Of a DNA stretch of 64,000 bases, positions 34,044-43,619 are shown piece after piece. Each line of letters begins with the position of its first letter. Position 1 is the first letter of the stretch. Location of the stretch: contig CP050293.1 in the NCBI GenBank assembly GCA_014189435.1, positions 873,001 to 937,000 of the forward strand, read 5' to 3'. This DNA is from Mesorhizobium loti (GTDB lineage Bacteria; Pseudomonadota; Alphaproteobacteria; Rhizobiales; Rhizobiaceae). The notes under the pieces are model-generated. The model was not told the DNA's origin, made no database searches, and saw only the letters and a program-made list of their open reading frames with translations. Position numbers and translations under genes: made by a program.

Positions 34044-34592
34044 ATGAGCTTCCCGCATCCGATGACCAACGCCTTCCGCGAAGCCTTTCGCCACCACCCG
34101 GCCGGTGTGGCCGTGATCACGGCCGATCCCGGCGACAGACCGGTGGCGATGACCGTGTCTTCGCTGATCTCGGTAAGTGCCGCGCCGCCGGTCGTCGCCT
34201 TCTCGCTATCGATGAAATCGACCTCGTCCGAGCCCTTGCTGCGAGCCGAGACCATGGTGATCCACCTGCTGCGCTTCACCGATATCGACCTGGCGCAACT
34301 CTGCGCCTCGAGTGGCGCAGAACGCTTCCCGCCAGGGGGCGCCTGGGCGCGTCTGCCCACGGGCGAGCCGCGCTATACCGGCGTTTCGACCTGGTTCCGC
34401 GCCCGCCGGCTCGGCGTCCTGCCGATCGAGGGCGCTACGCTGGTCGCGGCCGAGCTTCTGGACGGCGAAGTGCAGCCGGACGAGGTCCCTCCGGAGGCGC
34501 ATTCGCTGGTCTATCTCGACCGTCGCTGGCATCGCCTGCACAAGGAACTGGACGGCGTGGCCGAGCTTCTCGAGTCGTCGCGTTTTCTCTAG
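34044..34592 (+). CDS. Flavin reductase (FMN-binding split-barrel) for the two-component monooxygenase
   Basis: ATG 34044 is preferred over ATG 34038 because AGAGAG is directly adjacent to the latter. The 182-residue protein has the flavin-reductase opening FREAFRHHPAGVAVITADPG, AMTVSSLISVSAAPPVVAFS and the C-terminal SLVYLDRRWHRL. It supplies reduced flavin to the upstream oxygenase. It is the last + strand gene of the aromatic locus and faces a convergent epimerase gene. Confidence 0.89.
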   Translation: MSFPHPMTNAFREAFRHHPAGVAVITADPGDRPVAMTVSSLISVSAAPPVVAFSLSMKSTSSEPLLRAETMVIHLLRFTDIDLAQLCASSGAERFPPGGAWARLPTGEPRYTGVSTWFRARRLGVLPIEGATLVAAELLDGEVQPDEVPPEAHSLVYLDRRWHRLHKELDGVAELLESSRFL

Positions 34593-34641
34593 GCGAACCG
34601 AGTTCCACGGCGAGCCGCGAGGGCTGTCCCGCTCCTTGACC

Positions 34642-35454
34642 TTATGCCGGCTTGTCGTCCGGGTGACCGAGTTCGCAAAACCAGCCGCCCAGATACTTCA
34701 CCGAGGGTGCCTTCGGATCGGGAACCGGCGTCCTCGCCTCCACCGCCGCGCGGAACGGCTCGGCACTGTCTTGCGGAATAAATCCGATATGGTCAGCGCC
34801 ACTGTTGTCGACCATCTTCAGCTTGTTGTCTGAAATGCCGAAGGAGATCGTGTGGCCGACGCGCGGCGCGGTCAGCGCGGCCTCGACCAGGCGCACGCAG
34901 TCGGCGAAGGAGAGGTACGACCACAACATGCGGCGGTCGGCCGGTTCGGGAAAGGACGAGAAGATGCGCAGGCACGCAGTCTCGATGCCGAACTTGTCCC
35001 AGTAGAGCCGGCTCAGGCTCTCGACGAAATTCTTCGACACGCCGTAGAGGCTGTCGGGGCGCACCGGCGCGTCGACGCCGATATGCGCCTCGACTTCATG
35101 GTAGCCGATGGCATGCACCGAGGAAGCATAGATGACGCGCTTCACGCCGTGTTTCCGGGCGCCTTCGTAGATGTGGTAGGAGCCGCGAATACTGGAGTCC
35201 AGGATCGTCTGCCATGCGCATTCAAGCGGCGCGCCGCCGAAATGCACGATCGCGTCGCAGTCCTTGGTGGCCGCGATCGTCGCTTCCATGTCAGCGAGAT
35301 CGAAGACGGCTTCTTCCTCGTGAGGAGCAAGCTCGCCGAACGGTTCGCGGCCCGCGAGGCGGATCGTTCTTGCCAGCGGCACCAGTCCCTTTCGCAGTTC
35401 CGAGCCGAGCCGGCCGGCGGCGCCGGTGATCAGGATGCGTTCGTAATGCGGCAT
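34642..35454 (-). CDS. NAD-dependent epimerase/dehydratase, uronate dehydrogenase-like
   Basis: This 270-residue extended SDR has the NAD site ITGAAGRLGSEL near residue 9, Ser in YASSVHAIGYHE, and the YGVSK Tyr-Lys pair, followed by ETACLRIFSSFPEPADRRML. The arrangement and length resemble uronate dehydrogenases, which oxidise hexuronates to aldarolactones. It lies at the 3' end of a long - strand gene series, three bases after the aminotransferase stop. The substrate is uncertain. Confidence 0.83.
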   Translation of the reverse strand: MPHYERILITGAAGRLGSELRKGLVPLARTIRLAGREPFGELAPHEEEAVFDLADMEATIAATKDCDAIVHFGGAPLECAWQTILDSSIRGSYHIYEGARKHGVKRVIYASSVHAIGYHEVEAHIGVDAPVRPDSLYGVSKNFVESLSRLYWDKFGIETACLRIFSSFPEPADRRMLWSYLSFADCVRLVEAALTAPRVGHTISFGISDNKLKMVDNSGADHIGFIPQDSAEPFRAAVEARTPVPDPKAPSVKYLGGWFCELGHPDDKPA

Positions 35455-35457
35455 GGT

Positions 35458-36660
35458 CTACTCCACTTGTGCGACGGCAGTGTTGATCCGCGCGATCGCC
35501 TCGGCAAGCACCTCCTCGCTGGTGGCGGTGGAGATGCGGAAATAGGGTGAAAGTCCATAGACAGCACCTGGCACCGATGCCACGCGGCCTTCGTTCAGGA
35601 GATAGGTCGCCACCGCCGTATCGTCCTCCAGCACGACGCCTTTGGGTGTCTTGCGGCCGATCAGGCTGGCGCAGCCGATATAGGCATAGAAGGCGCCTTC
35701 CGGCGGCGGCAGCGTCAGGCCGTTGATACGCCTTATGCCATCGACCACCAAATTCCTGCGCGCCTCGAATGCCTCGCGGAAACGGGTCACCTCGTCCTGC
35801 GGGCCATTCAGCGCGGCGACCGTCGCCGCCTGGGCGATCGAGCAGACCGAAGTGACCGACTGGCTCTGAATGGTCGACATCGCCTTGACCAGTGGCGCCG
35901 GGCCAGCCGCGTAGCCGACACGCCAGCCGGTCATCGCATAGGCCTTGGCGACACCGTTGACGATCAGGCTGCGGTCCTTCAGGTCTGGGCAGGCCTTGCC
36001 GAAGGATACGAATTCGCGGCTGTCGAAGATGATGTGCTCATAGATCTCGTCGGACAGGATGAGCACCTGCGGATGCCTGGCAAGGACGGCGCCAAGCGCC
36101 TTGAGATCGTCGGCTGAGTAGACCGCGCCGGATGGATTGCCGGGCATGTTCAGGAACAGCCATTTGGTTCTCGGCGTGATCGCCCTTTCAAGCAACTCGG
36201 GCGTCAGCCTGAAGCCGCCGCTTTCCCCGCATTCGACCGTGACGGGCGTGCCGCCAAGCAGCTTCACCATCTCGGGATAGGACACGAAATAGGGCGCGGG
36301 CAGGATGGCCTCGTCGCCAGGTTCCAGCGTCGCCATCAGCGCGTTGAAGATGATCTGCTTGGCGCCGTTGGCAACGACGATGTCGTCGGCCGTGTAGTCC
36401 AGTCCGTTCTCGCGCCTGAACTTCCCGGCCACGGCCTCGCGCACTTCCGGCGAGCCGGCCGCGGCGGTGTAGAGGGTCTGGCCGGCCTTTGCGGCCGCGT
36501 GCGCCGCTTCGATTATGTGGGCAGGCGTCGGAAAATCAGGCTCGCCAAGGCCAAGGTCGATGACGTCGACGCCTTTGGCCCGTAGCGCCTTGGCGGCCTG
36601 CGAGGCCGCCATCGATGCCGACGGCTTGACCACGGACAGGCGCGAAGCAATGTAGCTCAT
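35458..36660 (-). CDS. Class I/II PLP-dependent aminotransferase
   Basis: This 400-residue fold-type I aminotransferase resembles the aspartate aminotransferase Ib subgroup. The PLP lysine is Lys239 in NGVAKAYAMTGWRVGY. MPGNPSGAV, the Asp-Tyr pair in ILSDEIYEHI and DLGLGEPDFPTP near residue 35 are typical. It overlaps hyuB by four bases, so amino-group removal is coupled with the hydantoinase-like step. The substrate amino acid is not determined. Confidence 0.92.
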   Translation of the reverse strand: MSYIASRLSVVKPSASMAASQAAKALRAKGVDVIDLGLGEPDFPTPAHIIEAAHAAAKAGQTLYTAAAGSPEVREAVAGKFRRENGLDYTADDIVVANGAKQIIFNALMATLEPGDEAILPAPYFVSYPEMVKLLGGTPVTVECGESGGFRLTPELLERAITPRTKWLFLNMPGNPSGAVYSADDLKALGAVLARHPQVLILSDEIYEHIIFDSREFVSFGKACPDLKDRSLIVNGVAKAYAMTGWRVGYAAGPAPLVKAMSTIQSQSVTSVCSIAQAATVAALNGPQDEVTRFREAFEARRNLVVDGIRRINGLTLPPPEGAFYAYIGCASLIGRKTPKGVVLEDDTAVATYLLNEGRVASVPGAVYGLSPYFRISTATSEEVLAEAIARINTAVAQVE

Positions 36661-38276
36661 CGGCTTTTCTCCGAAACATAGCCCCTGGACACGTCCTGTG
36701 CCCGCGCCTCCGTACTGCGCTTGGCCGGATCGCCATAGCCGCCACCGCCGGGAAGTTCCAGAACCAGACGACGCCCTTCGGGGACGTGCTGCCAGCCCTT
36801 GGGGCGCATCAGCGTGCCGTCGTCGAGCCTGACGATGCCGGCAATCCCGTCCTCGCCGCCATCGCGGCCCTTGGCTGGATGTTTGACCCGGTCGAACATG
36901 GCGGAGAAGTCGAACTCGTGGCCTTCGGTGGCCGCGATTTCGAGGATCTGGCCGAGGCCGCCGCGAAATTCACCGTCGCCGCCCGAATCGGGACGCAGTT
37001 CCTTGCGCCAGATGACGATCGGCCCGGTGTGTTCGGTCGCCTCGATCGGCATCGTATGGACCCCGGACGGAAAGGCCGTGGCGGAAAGCCCGTCTAGCGT
37101 AGGGCGTGCGCCCATGCCGCCGGAATTGAACATCAGCACCTCGGCGCGACGCCCGTCGCCACCGGCGACCGGCCTGACCGAGATGTGGATGTTCCACAGT
37201 GCCGCCGCGCCTTCGGCCAGGATCTGGCCCGGCAGTGCCTTGGCCAGCGCGCCCAGCACCAGATCGGGCACCATATGGCCGATGACGTGGCGCAGCGACA
37301 CCGGCGCCGGCCGCGGGGCGTTCAGGATGTTGGTCGGCGACGATATGGTGAACAGAGCAAGCGAGGCCGCATTGTTTGGGATCTCCGGCGCCACCACGCA
37401 TTTCAGGGCGTAGCAGGCATAGGCCTTGCTGTAGATGATCGGAACGTTGATGCCCCATCGGCTTGTCGGATCGGTGCCGGAGAAGTCGACGTTCAGATGG
37501 TCGTCGCCGATCGAGACGGCGGCCACCAGCTTGACCGGCGTGTCGTAGCCGTCGGTCACCAGTTCGTTCGACCAGGTGCCTTTCGGCAGTGCCTTGATGC
37601 GCTCCAGCGTCGCGTCGTGGGTGCGCGTGAAGATGAACTCTCCCAGCCTGTCCAGCGATGCCAGACCGATCTCCTTCATCATGTCGACCAGGCGACGGTG
37701 GCCGACCTCGTTGCAGGCGGCCAGCGAATAGAAGTCGCCGACAACCTGGTTCGGCTCGCGCACATTGGCGCGCAGGATCTTCACCAGATCGAGGTTCACC
37801 TTGCCGCGTTCGGCGAACTTCATGATCGGGATCTGGATGCCTTCCTCGTAGACCGACTTGCCGTCGGCGCCGAAGCCGCGGCCGCCGACGTCGACCACAT
37901 GCGCGGTGCAGGCAAAAAACGCCACCAGTTCGCCGTTGAGGAACGAAGGCGAGACCATGGTGATGTCGTGCAGATGGCCCGTGCCTTTCCAGGGATCGTT
38001 GGTGACATAGGTGTCACCCTCGTACATCTCCTCGCGCGGGATCTCGTTCATGAACTGCAGCACGGCCTCGGCCATGGTGTTCACATGCCCGGGCGTGCCG
38101 GTCACCGCTTGCGCCAGCATCTCGCCGCGCGGATTGAACACGCCGGCCGACAGGTCGCCCGATTCACGCACCGATGTGGAGAAGGCCGTGCGCAACAGGG
38201 TCAGCGCCTGCTCCTCGACCACCGAGATCAGGCGATTCCACATCACCTGCATGCGGATTTCCAAGATGTCGCTCAT
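36657..38276 (-). CDS. hyuB: Hydantoinase B/oxoprolinase family protein
   Basis: The 539-residue protein is the usual length for the N-methylhydantoinase/acetone-carboxylase beta family. Visible family segments are SVRESGDLSAGVFNPRGEMLAQ, TGTPGHVNTM, NDPWKGTGHLHDITMVSP, FFACTAHVVDVGGRG and the C-terminal LELPGGGGYGDP. It acts with HyuA in ATP-dependent opening of a cyclic amide such as a hydantoin or 5-oxoproline, or in carboxylation in the wider family. ATGA overlap with hyuA indicates a fixed stoichiometry. Confidence 0.92.
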   Translation of the reverse strand: MSDILEIRMQVMWNRLISVVEEQALTLLRTAFSTSVRESGDLSAGVFNPRGEMLAQAVTGTPGHVNTMAEAVLQFMNEIPREEMYEGDTYVTNDPWKGTGHLHDITMVSPSFLNGELVAFFACTAHVVDVGGRGFGADGKSVYEEGIQIPIMKFAERGKVNLDLVKILRANVREPNQVVGDFYSLAACNEVGHRRLVDMMKEIGLASLDRLGEFIFTRTHDATLERIKALPKGTWSNELVTDGYDTPVKLVAAVSIGDDHLNVDFSGTDPTSRWGINVPIIYSKAYACYALKCVVAPEIPNNAASLALFTISSPTNILNAPRPAPVSLRHVIGHMVPDLVLGALAKALPGQILAEGAAALWNIHISVRPVAGGDGRRAEVLMFNSGGMGARPTLDGLSATAFPSGVHTMPIEATEHTGPIVIWRKELRPDSGGDGEFRGGLGQILEIAATEGHEFDFSAMFDRVKHPAKGRDGGEDGIAGIVRLDDGTLMRPKGWQHVPEGRRLVLELPGGGGYGDPAKRSTEARAQDVSRGYVSEKSR

Positions 38277-40369
38277 GCCTGGACCCCTTTGCGGATCAGG
38301 AGGATCGAACCGTCGCTCTGCAGCACGGCATCGAAGAGAGTGGTGACGACCGTCGACGTCTCGCGCTCGACGATCACCGCCGGGCCGCTGATGCGATCCC
38401 CCGGCGAGAGGTCAGCGCGTTCGATGATGGCTGAAATCTGCACGGTTCCGGTCGCCGGATCGAAAACGCCGCGCGTCTGCGAAGCGGCGACAGTTCTGGT
38501 CCCCATGGTGATCTCGTGCCTGGCGGGGGCCGGCCGCACGTCCTGCGCCTTGACCGACCAGGTGACGATCTCGATTTCCAACCCGTCGAGTCCATCGATG
38601 GCGCGGCCGAAGAAGCGCGCGTAATTGTCCCGGAAGGCGTCCTTGACGCCTGCCTCGTCACCGGGCTTGAACGCCCTGTCGGGCAGCGGCACCGGGATTT
38701 CCCAACCCTGGCCCGCATAGCGCATGAAGGCGGTGATCTCGCGGGTGATGGCACTGTTTGTGCCGGCCCGCACGAAGCTCTCGGCGGTCGCCTTCAGCCC
38801 GTCGAGCAGCGTATTCACCTCGCATGCATCGAAGCGCGACAGACGCATCAGCTTGGAAGCCAGCGCCTCATAGCCGAACGGCGCCTTGAGGAAGCCGATG
38901 GCCGAGCCGACGCCGGCGCCTTGCGGAACAAGGCACTGTTCGACGCCAAGCTTTTCGCACAGCCGCGCCGCATGCAGGGGCGCGGCGCCGCCAAAGGCGA
39001 TCATGACATTGTCGGAGATGTTCTTGCCGTTTTCCACCGCATGGACGCGGGCGGCATTGGCCATGTTCTCGTCGACGACCTCGCAGATGCCGAAGGCGGC
39101 GGAAACGGAATTGAGCGAAAGTCGGGTGCCGACATCGCGGGTGATCGCCTGCTCGGATGCCTCGGTGTCCAGCCTGATGGCGCCGCCGGCGAAATTGTCG
39201 GGATCGAGCTTGCCCAGCACCAGGTCGGCATCGGTGATGGCCGGGCGACTGCCGCCGCGTCCGTAACAGGCGGGACCGGGTTCGGACCCGGCACTTTCCG
39301 GGCCGGTCTGGATGCGCCCCATGGCGTCGACCCAGGCGATTGAGCCGCCGCCGGCGCCGATTTCGATCATTTCGATCACCGGGATCGAGATCGGCATGCC
39401 GGAGCCCTTGCAGAAGCGATAGGTGCGGGCAACCTCGAAGGTCCGCGCGGTGCGCGGCGAATAATCCTCGATCAGGCAGATCTTCGCGGTCGTTCCGCCC
39501 ATGTCGTAGGAGACGACGGAGTCGAGATCGAAGCGCCGCGCCACGTCGGCCGCGAAGATCGCGCCGCCGGCCGGGCCGGACTCGACCAGGCGCACCGGAA
39601 ATTCGGACGCTGTTTCCACCGAGATCAGGCCGCCGCCCGAGTGGATCATGAACACCGGGCAGTTCGCCCCCATCTCCTTCAGCCGCACCTGGAGGCGCAC
39701 CAGATAGTCGGCCATCTGCGGCCGCACATAGGCATTGGCGCAAACCGTGTTGAAGCGTTCGAACTCGCGCATCTGCGGCGAGACCTCGGCGCTGATGGAA
39801 ATCGGTATGTCCAGCTTCGCAGCGAGGATCTCTCGCGCTCGCCGTTCATGCACCGGGTCCATGTAGGAATGGATGAAGCCGATGGCGACGGCGCCGAAGC
39901 CGCCGGCGGCAATGCTGTCGGCGATCTCGTCGAGCGCTGCTTCGTCCAGCGGCTGCAATTCCTGCCCGTCCGCGCCGATGCGCCCCTTCACAGTATAGCG
40001 ATGCTCGCGCGGGATCAGCGGCGGCGGCAGTTTCAGGTTCAAATCATACTGTTCGAACCGGTTTTCCGTGCGCATCTCGATGACATCGCGAAACCCTTCG
40101 GTGGTGACCAGCGCCGTCTTGGCGCCGCGCCGCTCGATGAGCGCGTTGGTCGCCAGCGTGGTGCCGTGGATGACGATGTCGAGGTCGGCCAGCGTGATGC
40201 CGGCGTCGCGCACGACGATCTCGATCCCGTCGAGGATGGCCTGCTCGGGGGCGGCATAATTGGTCAGGATCTTGGTCGAAAAGATCGTGCCGCGCACATC
40301 GACCGCGATATCGGTGAACGTGCCGCCGATATCCGCGCCGAGACGGATGTCATTTGCCGTACTGGTCAT
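38273..40369 (-). CDS. hyuA: Hydantoinase/oxoprolinase family protein, subunit A
   Basis: The 698-residue protein has the ASKHA-type ATP site ADIGGTFTDIAV near residues 13-24, HGTTLATNALIERRGAKTAL, SGPAGGAIFAADVA, SYDMGGTTAKICLI and the GPACYGRGG motif. It is the ATP-using partner of HyuB. The hyuA-hyuB pair is bracketed by a ThDP enzyme and an aminotransferase, and an amino-acid transporter is nearby. A cyclic-amide or amino-acid-derived substrate is therefore likely, but not identified. Confidence 0.93.
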   Translation of the reverse strand: MTSTANDIRLGADIGGTFTDIAVDVRGTIFSTKILTNYAAPEQAILDGIEIVVRDAGITLADLDIVIHGTTLATNALIERRGAKTALVTTEGFRDVIEMRTENRFEQYDLNLKLPPPLIPREHRYTVKGRIGADGQELQPLDEAALDEIADSIAAGGFGAVAIGFIHSYMDPVHERRAREILAAKLDIPISISAEVSPQMREFERFNTVCANAYVRPQMADYLVRLQVRLKEMGANCPVFMIHSGGGLISVETASEFPVRLVESGPAGGAIFAADVARRFDLDSVVSYDMGGTTAKICLIEDYSPRTARTFEVARTYRFCKGSGMPISIPVIEMIEIGAGGGSIAWVDAMGRIQTGPESAGSEPGPACYGRGGSRPAITDADLVLGKLDPDNFAGGAIRLDTEASEQAITRDVGTRLSLNSVSAAFGICEVVDENMANAARVHAVENGKNISDNVMIAFGGAAPLHAARLCEKLGVEQCLVPQGAGVGSAIGFLKAPFGYEALASKLMRLSRFDACEVNTLLDGLKATAESFVRAGTNSAITREITAFMRYAGQGWEIPVPLPDRAFKPGDEAGVKDAFRDNYARFFGRAIDGLDGLEIEIVTWSVKAQDVRPAPARHEITMGTRTVAASQTRGVFDPATGTVQISAIIERADLSPGDRISGPAVIVERETSTVVTTLFDAVLQSDGSILLIRKGVQA

Positions 40370-42036
40370 GCGTTGGCCTTCTGCGAAGCGAGCGCTGCGT
40401 CGCGCATTTGGGAAAGGGTCTGACGCGGCGTGATCGCTTCCGGGGAAATATCCAGCTCCAGGACCGCGCCGGTCGCGGATGCCAGCGCCCTGCCGAAAGC
40501 GCCGGCGAAATCGCTGGTCGCGCCGACCCGCTCGGCATGGAAGCCATAGGCCCGGGCGATGCCGACGAAATCCGGGTTCTCGATGTTGGTTCCCGACACG
40601 CGCGCCGGATAGTGCCGCTCCTGATGCGCGCGGATGGTGCCGTAGATGCCGTTGTTCAGGATGAGGACGATCGGCTGCGCGCCGGCCTGCATCGCCGTCC
40701 CGAGTTCCTGGCAGTTCATCTGGAAATCGCCGTCGCCGGCAAAGCAGACCACCGTGCGTGAGGGAAAGGCCACCTTGGCGGCGATGGCCGCCGGCAGGCC
40801 GTAGCCCATCGCCCCGGATTGCGGCGCCAGCAGCCGTGCCTTCGGCCCGAACTTGAAGAACTTGTTTGGCCAGACGGTGAAATTGCCGGCACCATTGGTG
40901 AGGATGACGTCGGCGGGCAGCGCCTCGCGCAGCCAGCGGCTGACCTCGACCATGTCGACAGGACCCGGCTGGGCCGGCGCCTCGAATGTGCCCTCATAGC
41001 TTTGGCGCGCCTGCGACCGCCACGCGGCCCAGTCGCCCTTGACCGGCGAGAGCGCCTTGGCGAAGGCGTTCGGGCCGGAATGGATGCCGATCGCGGGCAC
41101 ATAGATCTTGCCGATCTCGCGATCCGAACCGTGCACGTGGATCAGCTTCTGCTTCGGCTCGGGCACGGACAGGAGCGTGTAGCCATCCGTGGTCATCTCG
41201 CCAAAACGCACATTGATCGCCAGGATCACATCGGCATCGCGGATCAGCTTCTTGACATGCGGGACCATGCCGACACCAGCCTCGCCGACGAAGACCGGCG
41301 AGTCATTGTCGAATTGATCCTGGAAACGGAACGCCGCGACCACCGGAATGTCGGAAGTTTCGGCGAAAGCCTGGAGCGCGGCACGCCCGTCAGCGGACCA
41401 GTTGGCGCCGCCGATCAGGATGACCGGCCTGCGGGAGGCGGCCAGCATGGACCGGGCCTCGGCCAGCGCGTCCGCATCGGCCGCGGCCTCGAACATCCTG
41501 GCCGGTCCGCTGAGTGCCGCGACATCGGTCAGCGTCGTCAGCATGTCCTCGGGCAGGGCGATCACCACTGGGCCGGGCCGCCCGGTGAGCGCCGTGGTCC
41601 AGGCACGGGCAACGATTTCCGGCAGGCGCTCGACATCGTCGATTTCGACAGCCCATTTCGCCATCGTGCCGAACACGGCGCGGTAGTCGATTTCCTGGAA
41701 CGCTTCGCGGCCGCGCATGTCGGTGCCGACTTGGCCGACGAAGACGATCATCGGCGAACTGTCCTGCATCGCCGTGTGCACGCCGATGGACGCATTGGTT
41801 GCGCCTGGGCCACGGGTTACGAAGCAAAGGCCTGGCGAGCCCGTCAGCTTGCCATAGGCAGAGGCCATGAATGCCGCACCGCCTTCGTTGCGGCACAGCA
41901 CGTAGTCCAGCTTGCCATGAGTGTCGTGCAGCGCATCCAGCACGGCCAGGTAGCTTTCGCCCGGCACACCGAAACTCTTGGTCGCGCCGAGCGCGATCAG
42001 GCACTCGACAAGGAGGCGACCGCCATTGCGGATCAT
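40366..42036 (-). CDS. Thiamine diphosphate-dependent enzyme (acetolactate synthase-like)
   Basis: The start at ATG 42036 is where the family N-terminus GGRLLVECLIALGATKSFGV begins; the longer open frame upstream lies across the flavoprotein gene. The 556-residue protein has the ThDP-activating Glu in CRNEGGAAFMASAYGK, GPGATNASIGVHTA and the ThDP-Mg site GDGDFQMN with NN in LILNNGIYG. Such enzymes decarboxylate 2-keto acids or join them. It is the first gene before hyuA and overlaps it by four bases. The precise reaction cannot be told from the sequence. Confidence 0.9.
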   Translation of the reverse strand: MIRNGGRLLVECLIALGATKSFGVPGESYLAVLDALHDTHGKLDYVLCRNEGGAAFMASAYGKLTGSPGLCFVTRGPGATNASIGVHTAMQDSSPMIVFVGQVGTDMRGREAFQEIDYRAVFGTMAKWAVEIDDVERLPEIVARAWTTALTGRPGPVVIALPEDMLTTLTDVAALSGPARMFEAAADADALAEARSMLAASRRPVILIGGANWSADGRAALQAFAETSDIPVVAAFRFQDQFDNDSPVFVGEAGVGMVPHVKKLIRDADVILAINVRFGEMTTDGYTLLSVPEPKQKLIHVHGSDREIGKIYVPAIGIHSGPNAFAKALSPVKGDWAAWRSQARQSYEGTFEAPAQPGPVDMVEVSRWLREALPADVILTNGAGNFTVWPNKFFKFGPKARLLAPQSGAMGYGLPAAIAAKVAFPSRTVVCFAGDGDFQMNCQELGTAMQAGAQPIVLILNNGIYGTIRAHQERHYPARVSGTNIENPDFVGIARAYGFHAERVGATSDFAGAFGRALASATGAVLELDISPEAITPRQTLSQMRDAALASQKANA

Positions 42037-42115
42037 GCTTCGACATCCTTCATTCAGGCGGCAAGCCAACCGAGCCTGCCCTTCGGGTTCATACGTGCAC
42101 GCTGCCGGATCGAGA

Positions 42116-42154
42116 CGAAACCAAGAAATGCCGTCTATTCGAAAGTTTTTCTTT
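42116..42154. promoter_or_regulatory. Shared two-part motif, copy 1 (upstream of ThDP enzyme gene)
   Basis: The 13-mer CGAAACCAAGAAA (42116-42128) is followed nine bases later by TTCGAAAGTTTTTCTTT (42138-42154). The second part has an imperfect dyad, CGAAAG-N5-CTTT. The same pair occurs at 50381-50423 and, partly, at 47776-47817, each just upstream of a - strand gene. It may be an operator or activator site for a regulator encoded in the locus. The 116-base gap 42037-42152 holds nothing else recognisable. Confidence 0.4.
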
Positions 42155-43559
42155 ACTGGGAGACGCGCACCAGGACGCCCGGGTTCATCGTGCCCAGCGG
42201 ATCGAACGCAGCCTTGAGGCGCGCCATGAGCTCTCGCTCCACCAGGCCGCGATTGCGGTCGGCCATGGCGACCTTGGCCCGGCCAAGCCCATGCTCGGCC
42301 GCAAAGCTGCCGCCCATCTGCGTGGCGAGAGATGACAGCGCCTCGGCGAACAGCTCGGCCTTGCCGTCGAAATCGGCACGGCCTTCGGGCGGAGACAAAT
42401 TGTAGTGGATGTTTCCGTCGCCGAGGTGCCCGAACGGGTTTATCCGCACGCCGGGAAGAATGCCGCCGCAGATCTTCGCACCTGCCTCGACGAAACGAGC
42501 GATCGCACCTGATGGCACCGAGATGTCGTGCTTGAGCTGCTCGCCTTCCAGCCTTTGTCCCTCCGGCTGCTCTTCGCGTAGCCGCCAGAATTGTTCCCGA
42601 TGCGCACCCGTCGCCGCCAGCGCGCCGTCGCTGACCAGGCTCTGTTCCATGCCCCATTCCAGAGCCGAAGCCAGGATTTCGTCCAGGGGAACGCGTGACG
42701 ATCCCGATGCCAGTTCGACCAGCAGATAGACGTCGCCCCGTGTCTCCAGTTGGTAGGCAAGATCGGGCAAGTGCTTGAGCGCCAGTCGCAGGCCGACATC
42801 GGAGAAGAATTCGAGACCAGTCAGGAATTCCCCGGCCTCGCCGCGCAGGAAGGCGCCGAACGAAACGGCGGCGGCAAAGTCGGGCAGGACCAGAAGGGCG
42901 CTCGCTTGCTGCCGAGGCTTGGGGTAGAGCCGCAGGATCGCGCGCGTGACGATGCCGAGCGTGCCTTCAGCACCACAGAACAGCTTGCGCAACTGATAGC
43001 CGGCATTGTCCTTCTGCACCGCGCGCAGTCCATCCCAAATACCGCCATCAGGCGTCACGACTTCGAGACCCAGAACGAGATCCTGCATCATGCCGTATCG
43101 GAAAGCCTGGCTGCCGCCGGCATTGGTGCCGATCAGGCCGCCGATCCTGGCGCTGCCTTCGGCGCCCAGATGCATGGGAAACATCAGGCCATCAGGTTCG
43201 AGCGCCTCGTGCAGCGCGGCCAGCACGACACCCGCCTCGACAACGATCGATCCGCTGTCCAGATCCGGTTTGCCGATCGCCGTCATGCGTGAAAGCGAGA
43301 CGATCACCGCATTCGGCTGCTCGGCGACAGCGGCGCCGCAAAGCCCGGTGTTCCCGCCTTGTGGCACCACCGCCAGCCCTGCCTCGCGGCATAGCTTGAC
43401 GACACTGGCAACCTCCGACGTATTCGCGGGCCTGGCAACGCCAAGAGGTGCGACGCCGTAGCGATTGAGCCAATCGCGCTGGTAGGGCTCGGCATCCCCG
43501 CCCGAAAGCCAGCCTTTCGGCCCGAGAATCTCGTGCAGCGCGGTAGCAGGATCGGTCAT
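42153..43559 (-). CDS. FAD-binding oxidoreductase (GlcD/D-2-hydroxyacid dehydrogenase-like)
   Basis: ATG 43559 is chosen because the family N-terminus follows directly; the frame is open 20 codons further upstream without a family match. The 468-residue protein has the VAO-type FAD site VPQGGNTGLCGAA, IGGLIGTNAGGSQAFRYG, and the C-terminal NPFGHLGDGNIHYN and AEHGLGRAK segments of GlcD, D-lactate and D-2-hydroxyglutarate dehydrogenases. It oxidises a 2-hydroxyacid to a 2-keto acid, which could feed the ThDP enzyme or aminotransferase encoded next. Confidence 0.91.
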   Translation of the reverse strand: MTDPATALHEILGPKGWLSGGDAEPYQRDWLNRYGVAPLGVARPANTSEVASVVKLCREAGLAVVPQGGNTGLCGAAVAEQPNAVIVSLSRMTAIGKPDLDSGSIVVEAGVVLAALHEALEPDGLMFPMHLGAEGSARIGGLIGTNAGGSQAFRYGMMQDLVLGLEVVTPDGGIWDGLRAVQKDNAGYQLRKLFCGAEGTLGIVTRAILRLYPKPRQQASALLVLPDFAAAVSFGAFLRGEAGEFLTGLEFFSDVGLRLALKHLPDLAYQLETRGDVYLLVELASGSSRVPLDEILASALEWGMEQSLVSDGALAATGAHREQFWRLREEQPEGQRLEGEQLKHDISVPSGAIARFVEAGAKICGGILPGVRINPFGHLGDGNIHYNLSPPEGRADFDGKAELFAEALSSLATQMGGSFAAEHGLGRAKVAMADRNRGLVERELMARLKAAFDPLGTMNPGVLVRVSQ

Positions 43560-43619
43560 TGATTTACCCGAGTTAGCTGAGGGCGTGCCGTGCGACACGT
43601 CCCGGATCGTTGCTTCCAA

